From CAYNYM01 sp049366815 (GTDB lineage Bacteria; Desulfobacterota; DSM-4660; Desulfatiglandales; HGW-15), in the NCBI GenBank assembly GCA_049366815.1, contig JBMNCO010000041.1, forward strand, positions 1 to 21,175: a stretch of 21,175 bases of DNA, read 5' to 3'. The notes beneath the pieces are model-generated. The model was not told the origin of the DNA, did no database searches, and saw nothing but the letters and a program-made list of their open reading frames with translations. The first letter of the stretch is position 1. Each line of letters starts with the position of its first letter. Below, piece by piece: positions 14,955-21,175 of this stretch. A program made the position numbers and the translations under genes.

Positions 14955-16262
14955 GTGGCGATACTGATTGAGTCCGGCATTTTGGTCGATCCCCTGAAGG
15001 GGTCGGCGGTGGAGCGGGATATCCTTGTCGAGAGGGGAAGGATAAAAGGGATCCTCTTCCCTGGGCAGTGGAAGGAGCGGGGCCCGCGTCTCACGATTAT
15101 CTACGCCGGAGGCAAGGTGGTTGTCCCGGGGCTTGTGGACATGCATGTCCATATGCGCGAACCCGGGCAGGAACACAAAGAGACCATCGCATCAGGCGGA
15201 ATGGCCGCGGCTGTTGGCGGATTCACCTCTGTAGCCTGTATGCCGAATACGGATCCGGTCAATGATGCCCGTGTGGTAACGGAATTTATCATCAGTCGTG
15301 CGCGGGAGGCGGATCTTGTCAGGGTCTATCCCATTGCGGCCATAACCATGGGTCAGAAGGGAGAGATCCTGAGCGATTTTGGAGAACTCCGAGCCGCAGG
15401 GGCCGTCGGCGTTTCGGATGATGGTTTTCCTGTGCGGGACAGAGCCGTTATGCAACGTGCCATGGAAGTTGCCGCCCATCACGGTTTGTGCGTGATTTCC
15501 CACTGCGAGGATCCGGCCCTGTCGGCCGGTGGTGTCATGCATGAGGGGATCGTTTCCCGTGAACTGGGTCTCAAGGGTATACCGGCGGCAAGCGAAGAGA
15601 CGGTCGTAGAAAGGGAGATCGTTCTCTCAGACCTGACAGGATGCCCCGTCCATATCGCTCACGTGAGCACGGCCGGGTCCGTGGAATTTATCCGAAGGGC
15701 CAAGGAAAAGGGGGTTCCTGTTACGGCCGAGACCGCGCCCCACTATTTTACCCTGGATCACCGTGCGGTGCGGGGCTATGATGTCAACGCAAAGATGAAC
15801 CCCCCTTTGAGACGCCCCGAAGATGTGGAGGCGATCCGGCGGGGACTTTCAGAGGGTGTCATCGATGCCATTGCAACCGACCATGCGCCCCACAGTCCGT
15901 TGGAAAAGGATGTGGACTTCAAAAAGGCGGCCTTTGGCATCATAGGCCTTGAAACGGCCGTGCCCTTGACGCTTGCCCTTGTCAGGGACGGCCTGTTGGA
16001 CCTGCCGACCGCGATCGCAAAGCTCACGTGTCATCCCGCCCGGATATTGGGGATCGAGGCCGGTTCCCTTCGGGAGGGCGGTTCCGCGGACCTGAGTATT
16101 GTTGACACGGAATATGAATATGTTTTAAAAGTCGAAGACATCAGATCAAAAAGCAGGAATTCACCTTTTATCGGAAGGCGGATGAAGGGAAAAAATATTC
16201 TCACCTTGATCGGGGGACGTATTGTCTGGAATGAGGAAAGAGCGGATTCTCGTAGTCGATGA
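14955..16262 (+). CDS. pyrC: Dihydroorotase (type I, amidohydrolase superfamily; GTG start)
   Basis: The 435-residue product catalyses the reversible cyclisation of carbamoyl-aspartate to dihydroorotate, step three of pyrimidine synthesis, in the cytoplasm. The metal ligands expected for the family are present: H64 and H66 in VDMHVHMREPG, an aspartate in SDDG (D155/D156), H183 in ISHCED, H236 in IAHVST, and D309 in ATDHAPHS. The MPNTDP substrate loop (about 96-101) and the NPPLR motif are intact. Length fits type I enzymes (about 425-435). The GTG start has AGGAG 9 bases upstream; no upstream ATG fits. pyrB, its frequent partner, is not adjacent. The 122-base gap after the terminator shows no clear sigma-70 promoter. 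Its 3' end overlaps the next gene. Confidence 0.96.
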   Translation: MAILIESGILVDPLKGSAVERDILVERGRIKGILFPGQWKERGPRLTIIYAGGKVVVPGLVDMHVHMREPGQEHKETIASGGMAAAVGGFTSVACMPNTDPVNDARVVTEFIISRAREADLVRVYPIAAITMGQKGEILSDFGELRAAGAVGVSDDGFPVRDRAVMQRAMEVAAHHGLCVISHCEDPALSAGGVMHEGIVSRELGLKGIPAASEETVVEREIVLSDLTGCPVHIAHVSTAGSVEFIRRAKEKGVPVTAETAPHYFTLDHRAVRGYDVNAKMNPPLRRPEDVEAIRRGLSEGVIDAIATDHAPHSPLEKDVDFKKAAFGIIGLETAVPLTLALVRDGLLDLPTAIAKLTCHPARILGIEAGSLREGGSADLSIVDTEYEYVLKVEDIRSKSRNSPFIGRRMKGKNILTLIGGRIVWNEERADSRSR

Positions 16263-17616
16263 CGAGATGAGCATGAGGGAATTCCTTGAGATATTCCTCA
16301 CGAGGGAGGGCTATGAGGTCTCCCTGGCCGTGAGCGGGGAACAGGCCTGTGAGATCCTGGATCATGAAAGGTTTGATCTGGTTATCACGGACATCCGGAT
16401 GAAGGACGTAGACGGCATCGAGGTGCTGAAGAGGGCGAAAGAAACCAGCCCCGACACCATGGTGGTGATGATCTCGGCCTTTGCCACGGCGGCGACAGCG
16501 GTTGAGGCGATGAGAGAGGGGGCCTATGATTATATCCCGAAACCCTTCAAGGTCGATGAATTCAAGCGGATCGTCAGGGACGCCCTGAAATCGAGAAAGC
16601 CGGCCGGTGAGGAAGAAAAAGAGGTGGTCTCCGAGGGCCGGTTCCACTTCGGGTGCCTGATCGGGGAAAGCCCGAAGATGAAGAAGGTCTATGATCTCAT
16701 AGAGAGGGTGGCCCAGACCAGGAGTAACATCCTTATTTCCGGGGAGAGCGGGACGGGGAAGGAACTGGTGGCGGGGGCCGTTCACAGACAGAGTCAAAGG
16801 AAGGACAAGCCCTTTGTTGTGATCAATTGCGCCGGGATCCCGGAAAACCTGATTGAAAGTGAATTGTTCGGTTACAAGAGGGGCGCCTTTACCGGCGCCA
16901 CGACCAATAAAGAGGGGCTCTTCGAGGCTGCGGACGGGGGAACCGTGTTTCTGGACGAGGTGGGGGAACTGACTCCCACCATCCAGGTGAAACTCCTGCG
17001 GGTCATCCAGGAGCGGACCTTTACATCCGTGGGCGGGACGGAAGAGAAAAACGTGGACGTGCGTTTTATCTCCGCTACGAACAAAAATCTCGAGGCCGAG
17101 GTCATCAATAAGCAATTCCGTGAAGATCTTTTTTTCAGGCTCAACGTGATCCAGATACCCATGCCTTCCCTGAGAGAGCGGGGAGACGACCTCATCCTGC
17201 TGTCCCGTTTTTTCCTGGAAAAAAATGCACGGGAGCTGGGTAAGGACGTCAAGAAGATTTCCGCCTATGCCATGGACATCCTGAAGCAATACTCGTTCCC
17301 CGGCAACGTGCGGGAACTGGAAAACATCATTGAACGAAGCGTGGCCCTGGAGACCTCCAATATCGTGCTGCCGGAGAGCCTGACCCTTTCCAATTTCCAG
17401 ATGGGACAATCCAGGGAAGACAGGCGCAAGAGGGACCTGACCGCCAAGGGGGTCGACCTCGACGAGGTCATTGCGGAGATCGAAAAGGAATACATCATCA
17501 ACGCCATGGATCTCGCCCACGGCTCGAAACAGCGGGCCGCTGAACTCCTGGGCCTGAGCACAAGGTCCTTCAGGTACAGGATGGAGAAATTGGGCCTCGA
17601 TCTGTCCGGTGAATGA
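16231..17616 (+). CDS. pilR: Sigma-54-dependent response regulator, PilR-like
   Basis: The 461-residue protein is an NtrC-family activator. The receiver domain (residues 4-118) has D10/D11, phosphoacceptor D54 (VITDIRM), S82 and K104. The AAA+ sigma-54 domain (about 140-375) has Walker A GESGTGKE (171-178), the sigma-54-contacting loop GAFTGA (218-223), Walker B VFLDEVGEL (D242/E243) and the R-finger region REDLFFRLN. A Fis-type helix-turn-helix lies at 431-455 (GSKQRAAELLGLSTRSFRYR). PilR identity is inferred from overall resemblance and from a pilin with a -24/-12 promoter downstream. ATG 16231 begins MRKERILVVDDE; an in-frame TTG at 16222 with GGGGGA 5 bases upstream is an alternative. The start lies inside pyrC, so it is probably co-transcribed. 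No PilS-like kinase is in the window. Confidence 0.9.
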   Translation: MRKERILVVDDEMSMREFLEIFLTREGYEVSLAVSGEQACEILDHERFDLVITDIRMKDVDGIEVLKRAKETSPDTMVVMISAFATAATAVEAMREGAYDYIPKPFKVDEFKRIVRDALKSRKPAGEEEKEVVSEGRFHFGCLIGESPKMKKVYDLIERVAQTRSNILISGESGTGKELVAGAVHRQSQRKDKPFVVINCAGIPENLIESELFGYKRGAFTGATTNKEGLFEAADGGTVFLDEVGELTPTIQVKLLRVIQERTFTSVGGTEEKNVDVRFISATNKNLEAEVINKQFREDLFFRLNVIQIPMPSLRERGDDLILLSRFFLEKNARELGKDVKKISAYAMDILKQYSFPGNVRELENIIERSVALETSNIVLPESLTLSNFQMGQSREDRRKRDLTAKGVDLDEVIAEIEKEYIINAMDLAHGSKQRAAELLGLSTRSFRYRMEKLGLDLSGE

Positions 17617-17731
17617 TGATCGGCCGGGGCACAGGTTCGGATATCTCGATGCATCGTGATGAAGGGAGGCGTTGAGACCTTTCCGCAGTTCAGGAGAATC
17701 CTTTTTGTTGTCTGAGTGTACTGTCATGTTT

Positions 17732-17759
17732 CGCCCCGCCCGTTGGACGGGGCGTTTCT
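17732..17759 (+). terminator. Probable intrinsic terminator after pilR
   Basis: CGCCCCG (17732-17738) pairs perfectly with CGGGGCG (17748-17754) around a 9-base loop, and is followed by TTTCT. The GC-rich 7-bp stem is strong but the T-tract is short. It lies 115 bases after the pilR stop; the sequence between them shows no gene or other structure. Confidence 0.75.
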
Positions 17760-17800
17760 ATTGGAAGGCATTCCTGTCCTGTGAATGATTGAACGCGGTT

Positions 17801-17838
17801 GTGACAAAATATGTCAGGCGCGTGACAAAAATTGGCAC
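17801..17838 (+). promoter_or_regulatory. Tandem inverted repeats, candidate PilR-type enhancer sites
   Basis: Two copies of a dyad occur: TGACA-N5-TGTCA at 17802-17816 (perfect) and TGACA-N5-TGGCA at 17823-17837 (one mismatch). Both begin GTGACAAAA, and their starts are exactly 21 bp apart, two helical turns, so both present the same DNA face. They lie 107-142 bases upstream of the -24 box, a normal distance for enhancers of sigma-54 activators. Known PilR sites contain repeated TGTC/GACA elements, which fits. Binding is inferred. Confidence 0.6.
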
Positions 17839-17943
17839 GGTGCAGGAAATTTCCGGGTGGCGTGGGTAGGCCGGGGCAAAGAAGGACAGCTTAACGCATT
17901 GAAGACAGTGAAGATATTTCATTTTTGCCGGCTTTGTTTTTTC

Positions 17944-17959
17944 TGGCACAGGAATTGTA
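17944..17959 (+). promoter_or_regulatory. Sigma-54 (-24/-12) promoter of the pilin gene
   Basis: TGGCAC (17944-17949), five bases, then TTGTA (17955-17959) match the RpoN consensus TGGCAC-N5-TTGCA with correct spacing and a single C-to-T change in the -12 GC element. Transcription should start near 17969, giving a leader of about 150 nt. A gene for a sigma-54 activator sits directly upstream, and candidate activator sites precede the promoter. This is inferred from sequence only. Confidence 0.75.
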
Positions 17960-18075
17960 TAAAGAAAGGGAAAAAGAATGCAGTTCAAAGCTTCAAGTAA
18001 ACACGATTTTTTGCCGATACATGAATAATCAATGGGAAGGGGGTGAAGGGATAGGGGTTTTCGGGGTTGTTGGAT

Positions 18076-18092
18076 ATTTTTTGCTAAAAAAT
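18076..18092 (+). other. A/T hairpin in the pilin leader
   Basis: ATTTTTT (18076-18082) and AAAAAAT (18086-18092) are perfectly complementary around a 3-base loop, ending 14 bases before the AGGAGG site of the pilin. The purine-rich part of the leader before it (about 18030-18058) holds AAGGGGGTGAAGGG but no start codon that leads to a supported gene. The hairpin could affect mRNA stability or translation; its stability is low because all pairs are A-U. Confidence 0.3.
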
Positions 18093-18119
18093 CAAATCAA
18101 GAATATAGGAGGACAGAAC

Positions 18120-18698
18120 ATGTTTAAAGGACTTAGAAAAGGGAATGAAAAAGGTTTTACGCTTATTGAATTGATGATCGTCATCGCCATCATCGGTATC
18201 CTGGCGGCGATCGCCATCCCGCAGTTTTCCGCTTACAGGATCAGGGGTTACAACGCCTCCGCACAGAGCGATGTCAGGAACCTCAATACCGCAGAGGCCG
18301 CCTTTTTCTCCGACTGGCAGGTGTACGGAATATCTGAGCAAGCTGCTCTCCCTGGGGCTGGTGGTAGTGGTGGTGGTGCAGTTCTCTTGGGACCGTCCGA
18401 TGGAACCAACGCGGTTATTACTGCAACCGACTCAAGCAACACGGCTCGCGGCCTCTTGATCGGACTCGGAAACTCGGTCGAGCTCATAGCCTCAACGGAT
18501 GGCCAATCTGCATCATTTACGAGCATTGCAAAACATGTGCAGGGAAACACGGCATACGGCATTGACAGCGATACGACCTCGACCTTCCAGAATCAGGATG
18601 ATTTTTCTGTGGCAGTTAACCTGGTGCAGCTTGACGAACCCGTTCCGGTAGCTGAGCAGGATGACTTTGCGCTTGTGGCCAACTGGGTAGCCAAATAA
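18120..18698 (+). CDS. pilA: Type IV major pilin, Geobacter PilA-like N-terminus
   Basis: The 192-residue precursor has a 12-residue basic leader ending in G12, cut before F13 by prepilin peptidase (G/FTLIE). The mature N-terminus FTLIELMIVIAIIGILAAIA has E5 and forms the hydrophobic pilus-core helix. P22, F24, Y27 and Y32, then F50/F51, W54 and Y57, match or extend the aromatic positions of Geobacter PilA. Mature length is 180; the C-terminal domain has a GAGGSGGG linker (about precursor residues 79-86), no cysteines, and a repeated QDDF..(V/A)N motif at residues 159 and 180. ATG 18120 has AGGAGG 7 bases upstream; the frame is open farther back, but those 65 residues precede the leader and include the promoter region. 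It is transcribed alone from a sigma-54 promoter or with the transporter genes. Confidence 0.93.
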   Translation: MFKGLRKGNEKGFTLIELMIVIAIIGILAAIAIPQFSAYRIRGYNASAQSDVRNLNTAEAAFFSDWQVYGISEQAALPGAGGSGGGAVLLGPSDGTNAVITATDSSNTARGLLIGLGNSVELIASTDGQSASFTSIAKHVQGNTAYGIDSDTTSTFQNQDDFSVAVNLVQLDEPVPVAEQDDFALVANWVAK

Positions 18699-18732
18699 TC
18701 GGCCTGATCTCAAACTGATACATGAGCATCAT

Positions 18733-18775
18733 CCGGTCCGGACAGCCTGGGGGCTGCCCAGACCGGGTCTATTTA
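18733..18775 (+). terminator. Possible weak terminator after the pilin gene
   Basis: CCGGTC (18733-18738) pairs with GACCGG (18761-18766). Inside, CAGCC (18743-18747) pairs with GGCTG (18752-18756) around a 4-base loop. The following GTCTATTTAT is only mildly T-rich. The long GC-rich hairpin could end most pilin transcripts, let some continue into the transporter genes, or protect the pilin mRNA 3' end. The rest of the 238-base gap to the next gene shows no clear promoter. Confidence 0.5.
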
Positions 18776-18936
18776 TACACCCCGGCCTTTCAGAGGAGAT
18801 GGGGCACCGGGGCATTCATTCCCCGCCCTGTTGTATTATCCTTTTGATTTTAAAGAAGAGATGGTGTATTGAAGGCGAATCCATACAGCCGTGTGCGCGC
18901 CTGTTTTGTGATGTAACCGCGTAACAAGGGAAAATC

Positions 18937-19677
18937 ATGCCCATACGAATTTCAGACCTCACGAAATACTACAAGAAAAATTTCAATTCAAAAAGGCCGG
19001 CCATCGATCATCTGAACCTGGAAATCGAAGAGGGCGAAGTATTCGGCTTCCTGGGACCCAATGGAGCGGGAAAGAGCACGCTGATCAAGATATTGCTCGA
19101 TCTGATCCATCCCACCTCCGGGAAGGTGACCATCAAGGGCATGCCGGTCAATCAACCCGGGGTCCGTAAAGATGTCGGCTATCTTCCTGAAAACCCCTTT
19201 TTCTACGATCACCTGACCGGCGAGGAGATCCTCCGGTTCGGCGGAAGGGCTGCCCAAATGGAAAAAGGGGTCCGGGAAGAGAGGACCATGCAGCTCCTTG
19301 CCCGTTTGAAACTCTCTGATGCAAGAAGACAACGGATCCGCACCTATTCCAAAGGCATGGTGCAGCGGATAGGACTTGCCCTGGCCCTTGTGCACGATCC
19401 GGAAATCTGCATCCTCGACGAACCCATGAGCGGCCTCGATCCCCTGGGCCGCAGACTGGTCACGGATCTGATCCTGGATACGAGAAAGAACGGCAAGACC
19501 GTGTTTTTCAGTTCGCATGTCCTGAGTGATATTGAAAAGGTATGCGACCGCGTGGGGATAATGAACAGGGGAAGACTCATCTTCTGCGGCACCCTGGGCG
19601 AACTGACCCAAGATTCCGAAGGCCTCGAGGATGCCTTTATCAGGCTCATAACGGCGGATGAAAAACAAACCAATTGA
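18937..19677 (+). CDS. ABC transporter ATP-binding protein
   Basis: The 246-residue protein is the ATPase of an ABC-2 type transporter at the inner membrane. Walker A is GPNGAGKST (residues 40-48). The Q-loop region reads VGYLPENPFFY with E instead of Q, common in this subfamily. The signature is YSKGM (137-141), a divergent LSGGQ. Walker B is CILDEP (158-163), followed by SGLDP and the switch histidine H194 (SSHVL). All catalytic parts are present. ATG with AAGGGA 8 bases upstream. It is paired with the permease 72 bases downstream. Its place after pilA recalls M. xanthus pilH, an ABC ATPase needed for pilus assembly, but the substrate is unknown, and a general ABC-2 exporter is possible. 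Confidence 0.92.
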   Translation: MPIRISDLTKYYKKNFNSKRPAIDHLNLEIEEGEVFGFLGPNGAGKSTLIKILLDLIHPTSGKVTIKGMPVNQPGVRKDVGYLPENPFFYDHLTGEEILRFGGRAAQMEKGVREERTMQLLARLKLSDARRQRIRTYSKGMVQRIGLALALVHDPEICILDEPMSGLDPLGRRLVTDLILDTRKNGKTVFFSSHVLSDIEKVCDRVGIMNRGRLIFCGTLGELTQDSEGLEDAFIRLITADEKQTN

Positions 19678-19749
19678 CAACCCCTGTGTTCACCGGGCCG
19701 GCAGCGTGAAAGGGCGCATGAAAAGAAATAGGACGGAAAGGCATAAGAA

Positions 19750-20559
19750 ATGAAAGGTGTCTGGTTACTGGCGCAAATCACCTTTAAGGAGGGCATACGC
19801 AATCGCATCTTATTGGGCATCCTGTTCTTCGGCATTGCCCTTTGTGTGGGAAATCTGATCTTTACCAACATGTTTGCCCACGAGCTCGGCAAGGTGGCCG
19901 TTGACGTGGCCCTGTCCGTCGTGTCCATCGCGGGCCTGGTTGTCATCTTTTTTATGGGGATCAATCTGCTGATAAAGGACCTGGACAAGCGGACGATCTA
20001 CATGGTGCTCTCACGGCCCATTTCACGCCGGCAGTACGTGATCGGGAAGTTCTTCGGCCTGGGGCTGCTGATTTTGACCTCCGTCCTCATCCTCGGGCTC
20101 TTTGCCACGGGTTCCGTAAAGCTCGCCATGCTGAATGCCCCGGATTATGTCCCCCCCAATTTTTCGTGGCTGACTTTCGCCATAGCGCTGGGATACGCCT
20201 TTATTTCACTGTTGATCACCATGTCCCTGGCCCTCCTTTTCACATGCGCCATATCCAGTTCCTTTCTGGCCGTGATCCTGACGGCCTCCGGTTATTTCAT
20301 CGGGCAGAACGTGGAGTTGCTCCGAAAGATCTATGCCCGGGCGGAAGGTGCTTCAGAAGGCTGGTGGCTCGAAAAATTCGCCGAAGGGGTGTCCTGGGTC
20401 TTTCCCAATCTCGCCGCCTTTGATCTCAAGACAACGGCCGCTTACGGCCTGCCGCTCGATGTGTCCCATCTGGTCTGGACCGCATTGTACGGGGTGAGCT
20501 ACATGGGGTTGATCCTCATTCTCGCCATATTTGTTTTTCAACGAAGAGAACTCTCATGA
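19750..20559 (+). CDS. ABC-2 type transporter permease
   Basis: The 269-residue protein has about six hydrophobic segments, near residues 20-40, 52-77, 100-122, 142-165, 168-188 and 243-263. It follows the ABC-2 permease plan: a cytoplasmic N-terminus with an amphipathic start, and a cytoplasmic loop with DLDKRTIYMVLSRPISRRQY between TM2 and TM3. A larger loop between TM5 and TM6 (about 190-242) holds an aromatic-rich part (EGWWLEKFAEGVSWVF). It should form the membrane channel for the preceding ATPase. The stop overlaps the next gene by four bases (ATGA), so the downstream protein is made with it. A PilI-like role in pilus assembly is inferred from context. Confidence 0.88.
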   Translation: MKGVWLLAQITFKEGIRNRILLGILFFGIALCVGNLIFTNMFAHELGKVAVDVALSVVSIAGLVVIFFMGINLLIKDLDKRTIYMVLSRPISRRQYVIGKFFGLGLLILTSVLILGLFATGSVKLAMLNAPDYVPPNFSWLTFAIALGYAFISLLITMSLALLFTCAISSSFLAVILTASGYFIGQNVELLRKIYARAEGASEGWWLEKFAEGVSWVFPNLAAFDLKTTAAYGLPLDVSHLVWTALYGVSYMGLILILAIFVFQRRELS

Positions 20560-21175
20560 GAAAGGTCCGTCCCCTGTTCATACTGTTTGTCTTTTTCCTG
20601 GCAGCCTATTGGATGACATTCACGCGTGTTTTCGAGCATCGGGCAAGGCTCTCAGCGGAAGGGATACGTGCCTCTGCCCCGACATTGACCCCTGAGGCCG
20701 CAAAAATCCTTGCCGGAGAATTCAAGGGACTCCTTGCGGACTACCTTGTGATAGATGCCGCCGCCTTTATCGGGGGCCACACCGAGGCCACTCAGGAGGA
20801 CTGGGACGCGGTTTCCCTCCTCTTGAGACAGTCCATGGCCCTGGACCCCCATTTTAAACAGACCTACTACCTGGTCCAATCCGCACTCGCCTGGGACGCG
20901 AAAAGATATGATGCGGCCATTGAACTCTTAAAAAAGAGTAAAGACAGCCGCCCCTGGGACTGGGTGCCCGGGTTTTTTGTCGGTTTTAACTATTATTTCT
21001 TTTTAAAGGACGACCTGACCGCATCGGAACACCTGATGGAGGCCTCGAGGGTCGAAAATGCGCCTCTCCTTTTGAATACCCTGGCCTCCCGTCTGGCCCA
21101 GAGGGCCGGGCGTACGGGCAGTGCCATAGCCTTTTTGAAGACCATGTACGAGAAGACGGAGGATGAAGAGGTCCG
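20556..21175 (+). CDS. Membrane-anchored protein, possibly TPR-like (3' end outside window)
   Basis: The 206 visible residues begin with a basic segment and a single hydrophobic helix (about residues 7-23, LFILFVFFLAAYW), then a soluble region expected in the periplasm. The region from about residue 80 looks helical and repeat-like (ALDPHFKQTYYLVQSALAW, partly; KRYDAAIELLKKS; LASRLAQRAGRTGSAIAFLK, partly), consistent with tetratricopeptide repeats, though no unit is textbook. The ATG overlaps the permease stop by four bases, so it is likely a partner of the transporter. M. xanthus pilGHI also combines an ABC pair with an accessory protein, but homology to PilG cannot be judged from this. The reading frame is open at the window edge. 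Confidence 0.8.
   Translation, partial: MRKVRPLFILFVFFLAAYWMTFTRVFEHRARLSAEGIRASAPTLTPEAAKILAGEFKGLLADYLVIDAAAFIGGHTEATQEDWDAVSLLLRQSMALDPHFKQTYYLVQSALAWDAKRYDAAIELLKKSKDSRPWDWVPGFFVGFNYYFFLKDDLTASEHLMEASRVENAPLLLNTLASRLAQRAGRTGSAIAFLKTMYEKTEDEEV

Noticed and set aside
16201..17727. 508-codon open frame on the minus strand opposite pilR
   Set aside because: It mirrors the GC-rich codons of the regulator, is rich in H, P, G and L without domain motifs, and the plus strand has a full catalytic motif set.
17833..17847. A second TGGCAC upstream of the pilin that could be a -24 element
   Set aside because: The bases five positions later are AGGA rather than TTGC, so there is no -12 element. It is better explained as the right arm of the second dyad.
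17838..17900. Possible cyclic-di-GMP riboswitch near the GGTAGGCCGGGG sequence
   Set aside because: It lies upstream of the predicted start of transcription and lacks the conserved GEMM core; similarity is limited to a short GC-rich string.
17785..18000. 71-codon open frame between pilR and the pilin
   Set aside because: It has no ribosome binding site or recognisable motif, covers both the dyads and the -24/-12 promoter, and looks like chance coding potential.
17925..18119. Upstream 65-residue extension of the pilin frame
   Set aside because: It precedes the canonical prepilin leader, lies across the sigma-54 promoter, and the ATG at 18120 has a perfect AGGAGG site.
18844..18870. Possible sigma-70 promoter before the ABC transporter (TTGATT, 15 bases, TGTATT)
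   Set aside because: The spacing is too short and the -10 box is poor; too weak to call.
1..21175. CRISPR arrays, insertion sequences, tRNA or rRNA genes, phage genes
   Set aside because: I saw no regular direct-repeat array, transposase motif, tRNA-like fold or phage protein; the window is a contiguous housekeeping and pilus region.

Overview
The window is a bacterial ribosomal-protein supercluster followed by a smaller type IV pilus locus. All recognised genes lie on the + strand. The organism is probably a member of the Desulfobacterota (former Deltaproteobacteria). This is inferred from three things: the continuous tuf-S10-spc-alpha order, a PilR-type regulator next to a pilin whose N-terminus closely resembles Geobacter PilA, and an ABC transporter just after the pilin, as in myxobacterial pil loci. 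No 16S rRNA or lineage marker is present, so the assignment is moderate.

Bases 1-14832 hold the last 18 codons of tuf, then rpsJ-rplC-rplD-rplW-rplB-rpsS-rplV-rpsC-rplP-rpmC-rpsQ (S10 block), rplN-rplX-rplE-rpsN-rpsH-rplF-rplR-rpsE-rpmD-rplO-secY (spc block), and infA-rpmJ-rpsM-rpsK-rpsD-rpoA-rplQ (alpha block). Genes are separated by 0-150 bases, several overlap by 1-4 bases, and a strong intrinsic terminator closes the run. adk and map, often found between secY and infA, are absent. Eight genes are best read from TTG codons with a good ribosome binding site. S4, S14, L24 and L36 all carry cysteine-rich zinc-site patterns.

Bases 14955-17616 hold a dihydroorotase (pyrC) whose 3' end overlaps the start of a sigma-54-dependent response regulator (PilR-like: receiver, AAA+, Fis-type HTH). 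No partner histidine kinase lies in the window.

Bases 17617-18119 are a 503-base non-coding stretch. It holds a terminator, a pair of tandem inverted repeats exactly 21 bp apart (candidate activator sites), a well-spaced -24/-12 promoter, and a leader of about 150 nt. It controls a type IV major pilin (192 aa precursor) that keeps the N-terminal aromatic positions of Geobacter PilA but has a full-length C-terminal domain.

Bases 18937-21175 encode an ABC-2 type transporter (ATPase and permease) and a membrane-anchored, possibly TPR-like protein cut by the window edge. By analogy with Myxococcus xanthus pilGHI, these three may be pilus assembly accessories. The pilR/pilA/transporter region and its promoter architecture are the parts most worth following up. 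The ribosomal part is mostly conventional.
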